NCBI GenBank assembly: GCA_000309945.1
Contig: CM001633.1
Coordinates: forward strand, 1,262,723 to 1,326,722
Length of the DNA: 64,000 bases
Direction: 5' to 3'
From: Leptolyngbyaceae cyanobacterium JSC-12
Lineage (GTDB): Bacteria; Cyanobacteriota; Cyanobacteriia; Leptolyngbyales; Leptolyngbyaceae
The notes beneath the pieces were generated by a model. It was not told where the DNA came from. It searched no databases and worked only from the letters and a program-made list of their open reading frames with translations. A program made the position numbers and the translations under genes. Shown here in pieces: positions 56,312-64,000 of this stretch; position 1 is the stretch's first letter; each line of letters opens with the position of its first letter.

Positions 56312-57934
56312 ATGAATCCTTTCCTTCGCCCTACATCCTATTCTTGTTTGCCCTACTGGTACGAGGGACGTTGCCCTTACACTGGTAATTGGTTAAGGCT
56401 GCCTCGAACTGCCCAAGTTGAAGCGATCGCCCATGAATTGATGCAACAGTTGGCAACCGATCCGCAGTATGCTCGTGAAGGTAAAATGTACGGCGTTCTC
56501 CTGGTGGAAACTGCCAGCGGAGAGCAGCAGGTGCTCAAAGCCTTTTCTGGATTGTTAAATGGGCAAGGGGAAGTTGCAGGCTGGGTGCCACCCATTCCAG
56601 GCAGAGAAGCAGTGGCATTGGCAGAAGCCTCTACCTTAGACCAGCTAGAGGCAATAAAACAAGAGATGATTAAACTCCAAAGTTTGCCAGAGCGATCGCA
56701 GCTTGCGACTCAAATCCAGGCATTTGCTGACCAACTGCAACAATTGGTTACAGAAAACACTCAACGCAGACAAATCCGTCAGCAACAACGGCAACTCTTG
56801 CAGCAAACACTCACTGGTAAAGCATTGGAAGCCGCTCTGGAGCAACTCGATGAGGAAAGCCGCTGGGATGGGATACAACGACGACGACTGAAGCAACAAC
56901 ACAATGCACAATTACAACCCCTGAAACAGATAGTGGAGCAGGCAGATACTCGAATGCGGGAATTGAAACATCAGCGCAAACAGTTATCTAGACAGCTTCA
57001 GGCACAGATGCATGCCGCCTACTGCCTCACTAATTTTGCCGGAGCAACTCAGTCATTGTTAACCCTGATGTCCTCTGGCTCTATGCCCACTGGAACAGGA
57101 GAGTGTTGCGCACCCAAACTGCTGCATTATGCCGCAACTCACAGTTTGCAGCCTTTAGCTATGGCAGAGTTCTGGTGGGGACCAGCTTCCTCAAGTGAAG
57201 ACAAAGTTCCTGGAGAATTCTATGGTGCCTGTGCAGAACGCTGTCAACCATTGATGGGATTTTTGCTATCGGGTTTGTCTGCCGCGGTGCTGGCTTCAAA
57301 TCGTCTGGTTTTGCCGATTCTTTACCAGGATAAGTGGTTGATAGCGGTGGAGAAACCAGCAGGATTGCTGTCAGTGCCAGGACGATATCACGATCGCCAG
57401 GATAGTGTGCAAAGTCGGTTAAGGTCCCTGTTTCCTAATGAAACGCTGACTGCAATCCATCGGTTAGATCAAGAGACTTCTGGAATTTTGCTGCTGGCGC
57501 GAGATATCCAGACCTATCGCCATTTCAGTCAACAGTTTCAACAGCGACAGGTGCATAAAGTGTATGAAGCAATTCTAGGGGGGAAGGTAATGGCTGATGC
57601 TGGCGTAATTGAACTCCCTTTGTGGGGAAACCCCAGCGATCGCCCCCGACAAACTGTAGACTGGCAACAAGGAAAACCTAGTACAACTAAGTTTCGTGTG
57701 TTAGCCAGGGAAGATGGAACAACAAGAGTTGACTTCTTACCTTTGACCGGGCGCACCCACCAGCTTCGCGTGCATGCGGCTGATTCATCCGGGTTAGGCA
57801 CGCCGATTCTGGGCGATCGCCTGTATGGATGCCGATCTAATGCTCAACGGCTCCACCTCCATGCTAAAGAAATTATTGTTCAACATCCCCACACTCACCA
57901 ACTTTTACATTTACAATCAACCACGCCCTTTTAA
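56312..57934 (+). CDS. RluA family pseudouridine synthase with long N-terminal extension
   Basis: 540 residues. The last 210 residues form the RluA catalytic domain: LIAVEKPAGLLSVPGR, the catalytic-Asp motif AIHRLDQETSGILLLARD, KVYEAILGGKV, and DFLPLTGRTHQLRVHAA...LGTPILGDRLYG. The first 330 residues include a YEGRCPYTG-type start, a long coiled coil (about 105-235) and GTGECCAPKLLHYAA, a known variant for ribosomal RNA modification. The last codon TAA is formed by one target T plus AA of the IS200-like element; without the IS the protein would end TTPFSKK with TGA overlapping the prmA start. Confidence 0.9.
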   Translation: MNPFLRPTSYSCLPYWYEGRCPYTGNWLRLPRTAQVEAIAHELMQQLATDPQYAREGKMYGVLLVETASGEQQVLKAFSGLLNGQGEVAGWVPPIPGREAVALAEASTLDQLEAIKQEMIKLQSLPERSQLATQIQAFADQLQQLVTENTQRRQIRQQQRQLLQQTLTGKALEAALEQLDEESRWDGIQRRRLKQQHNAQLQPLKQIVEQADTRMRELKHQRKQLSRQLQAQMHAAYCLTNFAGATQSLLTLMSSGSMPTGTGECCAPKLLHYAATHSLQPLAMAEFWWGPASSSEDKVPGEFYGACAERCQPLMGFLLSGLSAAVLASNRLVLPILYQDKWLIAVEKPAGLLSVPGRYHDRQDSVQSRLRSLFPNETLTAIHRLDQETSGILLLARDIQTYRHFSQQFQQRQVHKVYEAILGGKVMADAGVIELPLWGNPSDRPRQTVDWQQGKPSTTKFRVLAREDGTTRVDFLPLTGRTHQLRVHAADSSGLGTPILGDRLYGCRSNAQRLHLHAKEIIVQHPHTHQLLHLQSTTPF

Positions 57935-58462
57935 TCTCTATGGGTCAATTCCCCGCTGCTCTGCAGCGTAAAATGCAGGGATGAGCGAGTACATCCACAA
58001 AAGTCATAACGTTACGGTTTTGCTATACCACCTTGTGTTTCCAGCAAAGTATCGGCGGGCTGTGTTTGATGAACAGGTCGATGAAGTTTTGCGAGAAGTT
58101 TGCCTGGAGATTGAGAAACGCTACGAGATTAAATTTATAGAAATCGGTGTAGACAAAGACCATGTGCACTTTTTAGTCCAATCGGTGCCGACATACAGCG
58201 TGACCAAATTGGTCAAAATGATCAAGAGTTTGACCGCAAGGGAAGTGTTTCGGCGTTGTCCTCAGGTGAAGCAAAAGCTATGGGGTGGAGAGTTTTGGAG
58301 TGATGGCTATTTTGCAAGTACAGTTGGGAAACACGGGGATGAAGGGATGATTGCGAACTACGTCAAAAATCAGGGTAACGAATATCTCAAGCTACACCGA
58401 GATGAGCAGCTTACTCTTTTTTGATTCTGATACCCCGTCTGCTTGCAGCGGGGTAGTTCATT
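57933..58462 (+). mobile_element. IS200/IS605-like element, copy 2 (530 bp)
   Basis: Same 530-bp unit as 12396-12925, here in forward orientation, directly after TTTT (57929-57932). Left hairpin CGCTGC (57954-57959)/GCAGCG (57963-57968); right hairpin TACCCCG (58431-58437)/CGGGGTA (58449-58455), strengthened by CTGC/GCAG inside. It lies between rluA and prmA. No target duplication. Confidence 0.92.
57981..58424 (+). CDS. tnpA: IS200/IS605 family transposase TnpA (copy 2)
   Basis: 147 residues, identical to the product of 12434-12877: same HUH motif DHVHFLV and catalytic Tyr in EGMIANYV. Complete. Confidence 0.93.
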   Translation: MSEYIHKSHNVTVLLYHLVFPAKYRRAVFDEQVDEVLREVCLEIEKRYEIKFIEIGVDKDHVHFLVQSVPTYSVTKLVKMIKSLTAREVFRRCPQVKQKLWGGEFWSDGYFASTVGKHGDEGMIANYVKNQGNEYLKLHRDEQLTLF

Positions 58463-58469
58463 CTAAAAA

Positions 58470-59453
58470 ATGAACTGGATTGAATTAAGCACCGATGCTA
58501 CTCATGAAGCAATTGATTGGATTCGCACTTCTTTAGCAACCATAGATTTTATAAGCAAAATTCAGATTAAAGATTATGTTGCATTAGGTGAGAATCAAAT
58601 CCAAAATCAGTTGGAATCAAGTCATTGGACATTTACTGCTTATATTTACTTGCCAAATCAACCCAACCATCGGACTAAAGTAGAAACTATTGTTTATCTG
58701 CTGTCACCTTTGCACCGCACTGGCATGATTAGTGAGATTAGTGTTGCAACTGTGTCAGAAAAAGAGGTTGATCATGCTGAACCCTTCTTTTTCCGGGTGG
58801 GACGCTTTGTAATTGGGGCTGCCAATGTTCAAACGCAATCACTCGATGATATTCCGCTACTATTAGAACCGTCTCTTGCATTCGGCAGTGGGCTACATCC
58901 TGCCACTATTCTCAGCCTCAAGCTAATTGAGCGGTATGTAACTCCCAGCATGAACACGCTGGATCTGGGATGTGGATCGGGCATTTTGAGTGTAGCGATG
59001 GCAAAGTTGGGAGCGCGAGTATTGGCGATCGATAATGATGCGATCGCAGTGGAAGCCACTCAGGCAGCCATTCATTACAATCAGGTTGCTAATCAGGTCA
59101 CAGCTATGCTAGGTAGTTTAGGACAAGGGAGCAATTTGGGACATTGGCTGGGGGGTGATTTAACCTATGATATTCCAATGATTCAACCTAACTCTGCTTT
59201 TAACTTGATCACTGCTAACATCTTGGCACGAATTCATATTACTCTGGTCAATGACTATCGAGATGCACTACTCCAGGCTAACTCTCAAACTAGACTATTG
59301 ATCACCGCTGGATATACGAATGACTACGCTGAAGAAATTAATGAAACCTTTATCAAAGCTGGGTTTGAACAAATTGATAGTGAACACTTAAATGAGTGGA
59401 CTGCTTTTTTGCATCAACTAGAAAACCAAGATTTACATCAACCAGGCAATTAA
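58470..59453 (+). CDS. prmA: Ribosomal protein L11 methyltransferase
   Basis: 327 residues. S-adenosylmethionine-dependent trimethylation of ribosomal protein L11. The N-terminal substrate-recognition half (WIELSTDATHEAIDWIRTSL) precedes the Rossmann domain: PSLAFGSGLHPATILSLKLIERY, the SAM motif LDLGCGSGILSVAMAKLGARVLAIDNDAIAVEA, and NLITANILARIHI in place of the usual NILA motif. The ATG lies 8 bases past the IS200-like end, so its original translation context, an ATGA overlap with rluA, is lost; expression may now depend on the IS. The central linker is longer than in E. coli PrmA. Confidence 0.87.
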   Translation: MNWIELSTDATHEAIDWIRTSLATIDFISKIQIKDYVALGENQIQNQLESSHWTFTAYIYLPNQPNHRTKVETIVYLLSPLHRTGMISEISVATVSEKEVDHAEPFFFRVGRFVIGAANVQTQSLDDIPLLLEPSLAFGSGLHPATILSLKLIERYVTPSMNTLDLGCGSGILSVAMAKLGARVLAIDNDAIAVEATQAAIHYNQVANQVTAMLGSLGQGSNLGHWLGGDLTYDIPMIQPNSAFNLITANILARIHITLVNDYRDALLQANSQTRLLITAGYTNDYAEEINETFIKAGFEQIDSEHLNEWTAFLHQLENQDLHQPGN

Positions 59454-59632
59454 CAGCAATCCTCAAGAGATGAGGCTAATTGTCACTAGCCATTATCATT
59501 CCAAACTCAAAAATCATTAGAACTTTAGATACTACTAAATTAAGTTATGTAGGTTGAATTGAATATCATGAAATTCATATTTTCATCACTTATTGGCTTT
59601 CTCTATCACTTTACCCAATCGACAAAATTAAG

Positions 59633-61558
59633 TTAATTGACTCTCTCTGCCAGTTCCAGCCAACGCTCAGTTGCGGTATCAATCGCAGTTGATAATTCTG
59701 CCAGTCGAGTAGTCAATTTTTGCAGTTCAACATAGTCACTAGGCGGATTGCTGTAAAGTAAATTCTCTAACGCTGCCTTTTCAGTTTCCATTTCCGGGAT
59801 TTGAGTCTCCAGCGTTTCGTATTCTCGTTTCTCCTTAAAGGAGAGTTTTTTAGGTTTCATCAAATCTTTTGCCGGTTGCTCTGGCTTCTGAGTCCTGACT
59901 TCTGACTTCTGTCCCCTAATTTCTGGCTCCTGACTTTTGACTTTTGTTTCTTCCGCTTTCTTAAATTCCAGATACATTGAGTAGTTACCAGAATATTGCC
60001 GTAATGTCCCACTGGGTTCAAAGGCAAAAATGGTTTCAACAGTGCGATCAAGAAAGTAGCGATCGTGAGAAACCACAATTACACAACCGTTGAAGTCCTC
60101 CAGGTATTCTTCTAGAACGGCGAGGGTTTGCACATCTAAATCGTTGGTAGGTTCATCCAGAATCAACACGTTAGGCGCACTCATTAAAACACGCAGTAGG
60201 AATAAGCGACGTTTTTCGCCTCCTGAAAGTTTGTGAATGGGCGCATACTGTTGATTGGGCGGAAACAGAAAGCGTTCCAGCATTTGAGAGGCAGTGATGA
60301 TGCTGCCATCAGCAGTTTCAACCAGTTCTGCCACATTTTTGAGGTAATCGATAACACGCTGATTTTCATTCATTGCTACATCATCAGAGTGCTGATCAAA
60401 GTAGCCAATGTGAATTGTTGAACCGATTTCTACAGTACCGGTATCTGGTTGCACACTGCCTGTGATGATGTTCATTAGGGTCGATTTACCAGCCCCGTTG
60501 CTGCCAATAACCCCAACGCGATCTTCGGGATTGAATAGATAGGTGAAATTTTTAATCAGGGTGCGATCGCCGTACGCTTTGCTGATATTCGTTAGCTCAA
60601 TCACCTTCTTACCAATGCGCCGCCCTGCTGTAGAAATTTCCACTTTGCCCTGCCCCTGTTTGAACTCCTGCGCCTGCATTTCTCGAATGCGATTAATGCG
60701 GGCTTTTTGTTTGGTGCTGCGAGCTTTGGGTCCGCGTTTGAGCCATTCCAATTCACGTCTCAGGACTCCTGCATGTTTGCGCTGGCTACTAGCTGCGGAT
60801 TCTTCTGCTTCGGCTTTTTTCTCTAGGTAATAGCTGTAGTTGCCCGTGTAGGTGAATAAATCGCCCCGATCAATTTCCAGGATGCGGTTAGTGACTTGAT
60901 CAAGAAAGTAGCGATCATGAGTGATTAGCAGTAACGCTCCGCGATAGCGGTTTAAGTAACTCTGTAACCATTCAACTGAAAGAGCATCGAGGTGGTTGGT
61001 GGGTTCATCCATTAACAATACATCTGGTTCGGATAGCAGTGCTGTGGCGATCGCAATCCGCTTGCGGTACCCACCTGACAAATCACCAATGCGTGCCTCA
61101 AAATCTTGAATTCCCAACTGACTGAGAATCACTTTGGCGTTGGTTTCCAGTTCCCAGGCTCCAGCCATTTCAATGCGTTGAGATACGCTGGATAGCTGCG
61201 CCATCAACGTTTCAGCATTACCCTGTCTATGTGCTAACCGATCAGATAAGTCTTCGTACTCTCGCACCAGAGACAGGTTTTCACCACTGTCTGCAAATAC
61301 CTGTTCCAGGACTGTGCGCGAATCATCCAATTCAGGCTGCTGTGGCAAATACACAATCTTGGCACTGGAATTTACCCAAATATCCCCACTGTCGCAAGGT
61401 TCTAGTCCGGCAATAATTTTTAGCAAGGTTGATTTACCAGACCCATTAGTCCCAATTAGCCCCACCTTGTCGCCTTCTTCCAGGCTGAAACTGGCATCTC
61501 TCAAGATTTCCTTGATTCCAAAGTCTTTCTTGAGCGATCGCAACGTAATCAGAGTCAT
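59633..61558 (-). CDS. ABC-F family ATPase (Uup-like)
   Basis: 641 residues from ATG 61558. Soluble ABC-F protein with two ATP-binding domains and no membrane part, acting on the ribosome or DNA. First domain: GTNGSGKSTLLKI, LSGGYRKRIAIATAL, VLLMDEPTNHLD. Interdomain P-site-tRNA-interacting linker: RRELEWLKRGPKARSTKQKARINRI. Second domain: GSNGAGKSTLMNI, LSGGEKRRLFLLRVL, VLILDEPTNDLD. The C-terminal coiled coil is Uup type. Before it, about residues 546-569, a linker is encoded by degenerate heptanucleotide repeats (59881-59950). ATG 61588 would add 10 residues. Confidence 0.93.
   Translation of the reverse strand: MTLITLRSLKKDFGIKEILRDASFSLEEGDKVGLIGTNGSGKSTLLKIIAGLEPCDSGDIWVNSSAKIVYLPQQPELDDSRTVLEQVFADSGENLSLVREYEDLSDRLAHRQGNAETLMAQLSSVSQRIEMAGAWELETNAKVILSQLGIQDFEARIGDLSGGYRKRIAIATALLSEPDVLLMDEPTNHLDALSVEWLQSYLNRYRGALLLITHDRYFLDQVTNRILEIDRGDLFTYTGNYSYYLEKKAEAEESAASSQRKHAGVLRRELEWLKRGPKARSTKQKARINRIREMQAQEFKQGQGKVEISTAGRRIGKKVIELTNISKAYGDRTLIKNFTYLFNPEDRVGVIGSNGAGKSTLMNIITGSVQPDTGTVEIGSTIHIGYFDQHSDDVAMNENQRVIDYLKNVAELVETADGSIITASQMLERFLFPPNQQYAPIHKLSGGEKRRLFLLRVLMSAPNVLILDEPTNDLDVQTLAVLEEYLEDFNGCVIVVSHDRYFLDRTVETIFAFEPSGTLRQYSGNYSMYLEFKKAEETKVKSQEPEIRGQKSEVRTQKPEQPAKDLMKPKKLSFKEKREYETLETQIPEMETEKAALENLLYSNPPSDYVELQKLTTRLAELSTAIDTATERWLELAERVN
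59881..59950 (-). repeat. Degenerate heptanucleotide repeat inside the ABC-F gene
   Basis: Read on the plus strand the 70 bases divide exactly into ten 7-mers near the consensus CTGACTT: CTGGCTT, CTGAGTC, CTGACTT, CTGACTT, CTGTCCC, CTAATTT, CTGGCTC, CTGACTT, TTGACTT, TTGTTTC. Because three units make 21 bases, the protein shows a seven-residue period: VKSQEPE, IRGQKSE, VRTQKPE. This is the pattern of cyanobacterial short tandemly repeated repetitive (STRR) sequences. Confidence 0.85.
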
Positions 61559-61588
61559 ACAGTTATTTAACGGTCCATAAAGTCTCAA

Positions 61589-61956
61589 AGTGTGCTGTCA
61601 AAATGGTTTAACCTACCATCCAGTTGATTATGTCCTGATTATCGTCATCCTGCCTCCGCGCTTCACCCGATCGGATTATTCAGAAGGATGATGGTAATTC
61701 GTTAGTACTCGTAGTATTCTACTATTACTTATTGTAAACCTTTAGATTGGGGCGTGAAAGACTCAGTGTTTCAAGACTGTGAGGATTATCGGAATCAGGT
61801 CTATTTGTCCCATTAAATATTTTTCCCATTGAAACTTTTGAAATTTTTCTAGTCGGTGGCGTTCTTGGTTTGTCAGATTAAACGCCGCATTTAGCCCAAC
61901 TCGCACGAGGTTTCGCTGATTTGGGTGCCTAGTTCACTGTTCCCAAAGAGTCTGAT
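61589..61956. other. Divergent region between ABC-F and RND adaptor genes
   Basis: About 370 AT-rich bases without a gene. Both promoters should lie here. No strong inverted repeat for a TetR-type operator was found by eye. Confidence 0.4.
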
Positions 61957-63408
61957 ATGAGTGGCGAAGATACCAAATACACCCCTACAGTAGAGCCATC
62001 CTCTACTCCAGAGAGATTCAGTTCTCCAGCATCTACAAGTCCTGAACCAGACCCTCAAACATCGCGATCGCGCAAACGGTTTTTAGTACCTGCCTTGATT
62101 GTTGTAGCACTGTTAGGCGGAACTGGCTGGATTGTCTTTAATCGGATTATTTTCCCGATTCTAGTATTTAGCCAGATGAAGGCGCAGCCAACTCCGGTTG
62201 AAGTTTCTAGCCCCAAAACAGCGGCAATTGAAGATAGTTCTGACTACGCCGCTAGCCTGGACTCACGGCAATCGGTCACCCTGCAACCACGAGTATCTGG
62301 TCAGATTTCGACTATCTATGTCACGGCGGGCGATCGTGTGCAGCAAGGGCAACCGCTTCTACAGATTGATGCGGCTGAGCAACGAGCGCAAGTTGCTAGT
62401 CGGACAGCCGCAGCAGAAACAGCCGCGGCCGAAGTCGAGGCAGCACAGGCTGATGTAGCGAATGAAACCGATACGCTGCGATCGCTGCAAGCCAAACGGG
62501 CTTCAGCCCAGGCAAATGTGCAGTTAAATCAGCGCGAATACGAACGCTACCTGGAACTTTACAACCAAGGAGCATCCAGTCGCCAACTGCTGGATCAGCG
62601 CTTGAATGCTTTACAAACAGCACAAGCGACTCTCCGCCAAGTGGAGGCTGAGATCCAGGCACAGCAAGCTACCATCAGCCGGGCACAAGCAACTGTTAGC
62701 CGAAATCAACGTGCGCTAGATCAGGCTCAAGCCAATATCAAAGAAGGACAGGCACAGTTGCAGTTCTATACAATCACGGCTCCGTTCACTGGCATGATTG
62801 GCAACATCCCTGCAAAGGTTGGGGATTTTGTGAATACCTCCTCGCAACTGATGACCTTGACTCAAAATGAGCAATTGGAAATTCAAATCGCTATACCGTT
62901 AGAACGAGCGGCTGACTTGCGGCTGGGTTTACCCGTCAAGCTGTTGGACACGAATGATAAAGTCTTACAAACTGGGCGCATTTCTTTTATCGCCCCGACG
63001 GTTGATCCATCCACTCAATCGGTGCAGGCGAAAGCCATATTCCCGAATTCTGGCAATTTCCGTACCTCACAGTTTGTTCGTGCCAGAGTCGTATGGGATA
63101 CCGGACGCGGAGTCCTCGTACCAACGACTGCCATTTCTCGACTAGGCGGACGAAATTTTATTTTTGTTGCTGCTCCGTTTCAGTCATCTGGTTGTAAAGA
63201 GTTTGCTGCAGGGCAGGGTGGACCTCCAATGGCTCCTGATCCAAACCAACTAACTGCAGTCCAGAAACCGATTAAGCTGGGCAAAATTGTGGGAAATCAC
63301 CAAGAAGTGTTAGAGGGCATTAGCGCCAGCGATCGCATCGTTACTTCTGGCATCCTGCAACTGCAAAATTGTACGCCAATTGTGGTATCCAATGCAGCAC
63401 CCAAGTAA
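61957..63408 (+). CDS. RND efflux periplasmic adaptor (membrane fusion protein)
   Basis: 483 residues. A cytoplasmic N-terminus rich in S/P/T (about 45 residues) precedes one membrane helix (FLVPALIVVALLGGTGWIVFNRI). The barrel-sandwich domain has SRQSVTLQPRVSGQISTIYVTAGDRVQQGQPLLQID, a long alpha-helical hairpin (about residues 145-260, EVEAAQADVANETDTLRSLQAKRA...), then APFTGMIGNIPAKVGDFVN and a beta-barrel region. A C-terminal CKEFAAGQGGPPMAPDPNQ insertion lies near residue 410. It is followed at 40 bases by its pump gene. Confidence 0.93.
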   Translation: MSGEDTKYTPTVEPSSTPERFSSPASTSPEPDPQTSRSRKRFLVPALIVVALLGGTGWIVFNRIIFPILVFSQMKAQPTPVEVSSPKTAAIEDSSDYAASLDSRQSVTLQPRVSGQISTIYVTAGDRVQQGQPLLQIDAAEQRAQVASRTAAAETAAAEVEAAQADVANETDTLRSLQAKRASAQANVQLNQREYERYLELYNQGASSRQLLDQRLNALQTAQATLRQVEAEIQAQQATISRAQATVSRNQRALDQAQANIKEGQAQLQFYTITAPFTGMIGNIPAKVGDFVNTSSQLMTLTQNEQLEIQIAIPLERAADLRLGLPVKLLDTNDKVLQTGRISFIAPTVDPSTQSVQAKAIFPNSGNFRTSQFVRARVVWDTGRGVLVPTTAISRLGGRNFIFVAAPFQSSGCKEFAAGQGGPPMAPDPNQLTAVQKPIKLGKIVGNHQEVLEGISASDRIVTSGILQLQNCTPIVVSNAAPK

Positions 63409-63448
63409 AGGTAATTGAACCTGCTTTTTGCCCCTCTTCGAGGAACCT

Positions 63449-64000
63449 ATGATTTTCTCCATCTCGGATTTCTTCATCAGACGTCCCGTTTTTGCAACCG
63501 TTTGTTCGATCATCATTACCCTATTGGGGCTTGCCTGCATCCCCACCCTCCCGATCGCCCAATATCCAGAAATTGCTCCTCCCCAAGTCACGGTCACCTC
63601 TAACTATGTGGGAGCTAGTGCCGAAGTTGTAGAGTCTACAGTGACAAACATCCTGGAGCGAGAGCTAAACGGGATTAAAGGGGTAAGATATATCTCCTCT
63701 ACGAGTGCAAATGATGGCACCAGTAACATCAACCTAACATTTGAACTGGGAACCAATCAGGATATTGCCGCTGTGGACGTGCAAAACCGTGTGTCTACGG
63801 TTGAGTCCCGTTTACCGGCACCTGTCACCCAAACGGGAGTCCAGGTTTCCAAGGCAAATAACAACTTCTTGCTAGCGATCGGGCTATATTCTGATCGCGA
63901 TGAAAAAACTGGAAAAGACGTTTACGACGATATTTATCTGAGTAACTATGCCGATCTTTATCTGAGTGACGCAATCAAGCGGATTAAAGGGGTAGGAGGC
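63449..64000 (+). CDS. RND (HAE1/AcrB-like) efflux permease, 5' part
   Basis: 184 codons to the window edge. ATG 63449 has GAGGA 5 bases upstream. The N-terminus is diagnostic for hydrophobe/amphiphile RND pumps: FSISDFFIRRPVFATVCSIIITLLGLACIPTLPIAQYPEIAPPQVTVTSNYVGASAEVVESTVTNILERELNGIKGVRYISSTS, followed by the periplasmic porter subdomain DIAAVDVQNRVSTVESRLPAPVTQTGVQVSK. It drives proton-dependent export with the adaptor just upstream; an outer-membrane channel is not in view. Confidence 0.95.
   Translation, partial: MIFSISDFFIRRPVFATVCSIIITLLGLACIPTLPIAQYPEIAPPQVTVTSNYVGASAEVVESTVTNILERELNGIKGVRYISSTSANDGTSNINLTFELGTNQDIAAVDVQNRVSTVESRLPAPVTQTGVQVSKANNNFLLAIGLYSDRDEKTGKDVYDDIYLSNYADLYLSDAIKRIKGVGG

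Noticed and set aside
1-64000. tRNA, rRNA, tmRNA, riboswitch and CRISPR features
   Set aside because: Scanning the intergenic stretches by eye showed no cloverleaf with a TTCRA arm, no rRNA-like blocks, no regular repeat-spacer array and no riboswitch core I could recognise; a covariance-model search would be decisive.

Overview
The window is chromosomal DNA of a cyanobacterium, most likely a filamentous non-heterocystous (Leptolyngbya/Oscillatoriales-like) strain; the genus is inference. Evidence: an intact psbA (photosystem II D1), psb28, ycf54, a Calvin-cycle type GAPDH, a CtpA-type protease, CofG, a FutB/FutC-like iron transporter, and many copies of the HIP1 octamer GCGATCGC scattered through genes. 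Most of the window is single-copy housekeeping DNA with short operons and frequent strand switches. I see no tRNA, rRNA, CRISPR array or prophage.

Layout. 1-94: 5' end of an exported protein. 600-7164: gap2, nadD, murC-murB, ybaB, a low-molecular-weight phosphatase and a NarL-type regulator. 7237-12141: 0.8 kb without genes, then a WecE-like aminotransferase, murF and proA. 12142-14500: a gene graveyard in which an IS200/IS605-like element sits inside a broken GT39-like glycosyltransferase next to a collapsed adhesin remnant. 14506-18590: an SLH/GHL10 glycosidase-like protein and acs. 19262-23978: an M50 protease, a secreted-protein gene split by an IS1 element, and IS701-like copy 1. 24134-28946: futB and futC (divergent), a TonB-like protein and cofG. 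29015-33607: a PAS-LuxR regulator, a conserved unknown, psbA and an EF-hand-like membrane protein. 33765-42579: small genes, a medium-chain dehydrogenase, ctp, moaB, psb28, pheS, surE and a cupin. 43081-50396: tldD, a secreted protein, tldE, a membrane protein, pdxJ, ycf54 and a proline-rich secreted protein. 50492-55178: IS701-like copy 2, a large sensor kinase and an IS630 remnant. 55230-64000: an AI-2E transporter, rluA, IS200-like copy 2, prmA, an ABC-F protein, and an RND efflux adaptor with the start of its pump.

Functional themes. Photosystem II biogenesis is spread over about 18 kb: D1 (psbA), a D1-processing-type protease, the assembly factor Psb28 and the chlorophyll cyclase subunit Ycf54. 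Cell-wall precursor synthesis (murC, murB, murF) and iron uptake (FutBC with a Fur-like site) are also represented.

The most informative observations concern mobile DNA. Five insertions are resolved to the base from empty-site reconstruction or flanking repeats: IS1 with an 8-bp duplication that, once removed, restores a 287-codon-scale secreted protein; two identical 530-bp IS200-like copies after TTTT, one of which broke an ATGA stop/start overlap between rluA and prmA and the other a GT39 gene; and two 1456-bp IS701-like copies differing at one base noticed, one of which rewrites the C-terminus of a histidine kinase. A degenerate heptanucleotide repeat is also built into the coding sequence of the ABC-F linker. 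I did not find a clearly new multi-gene system.
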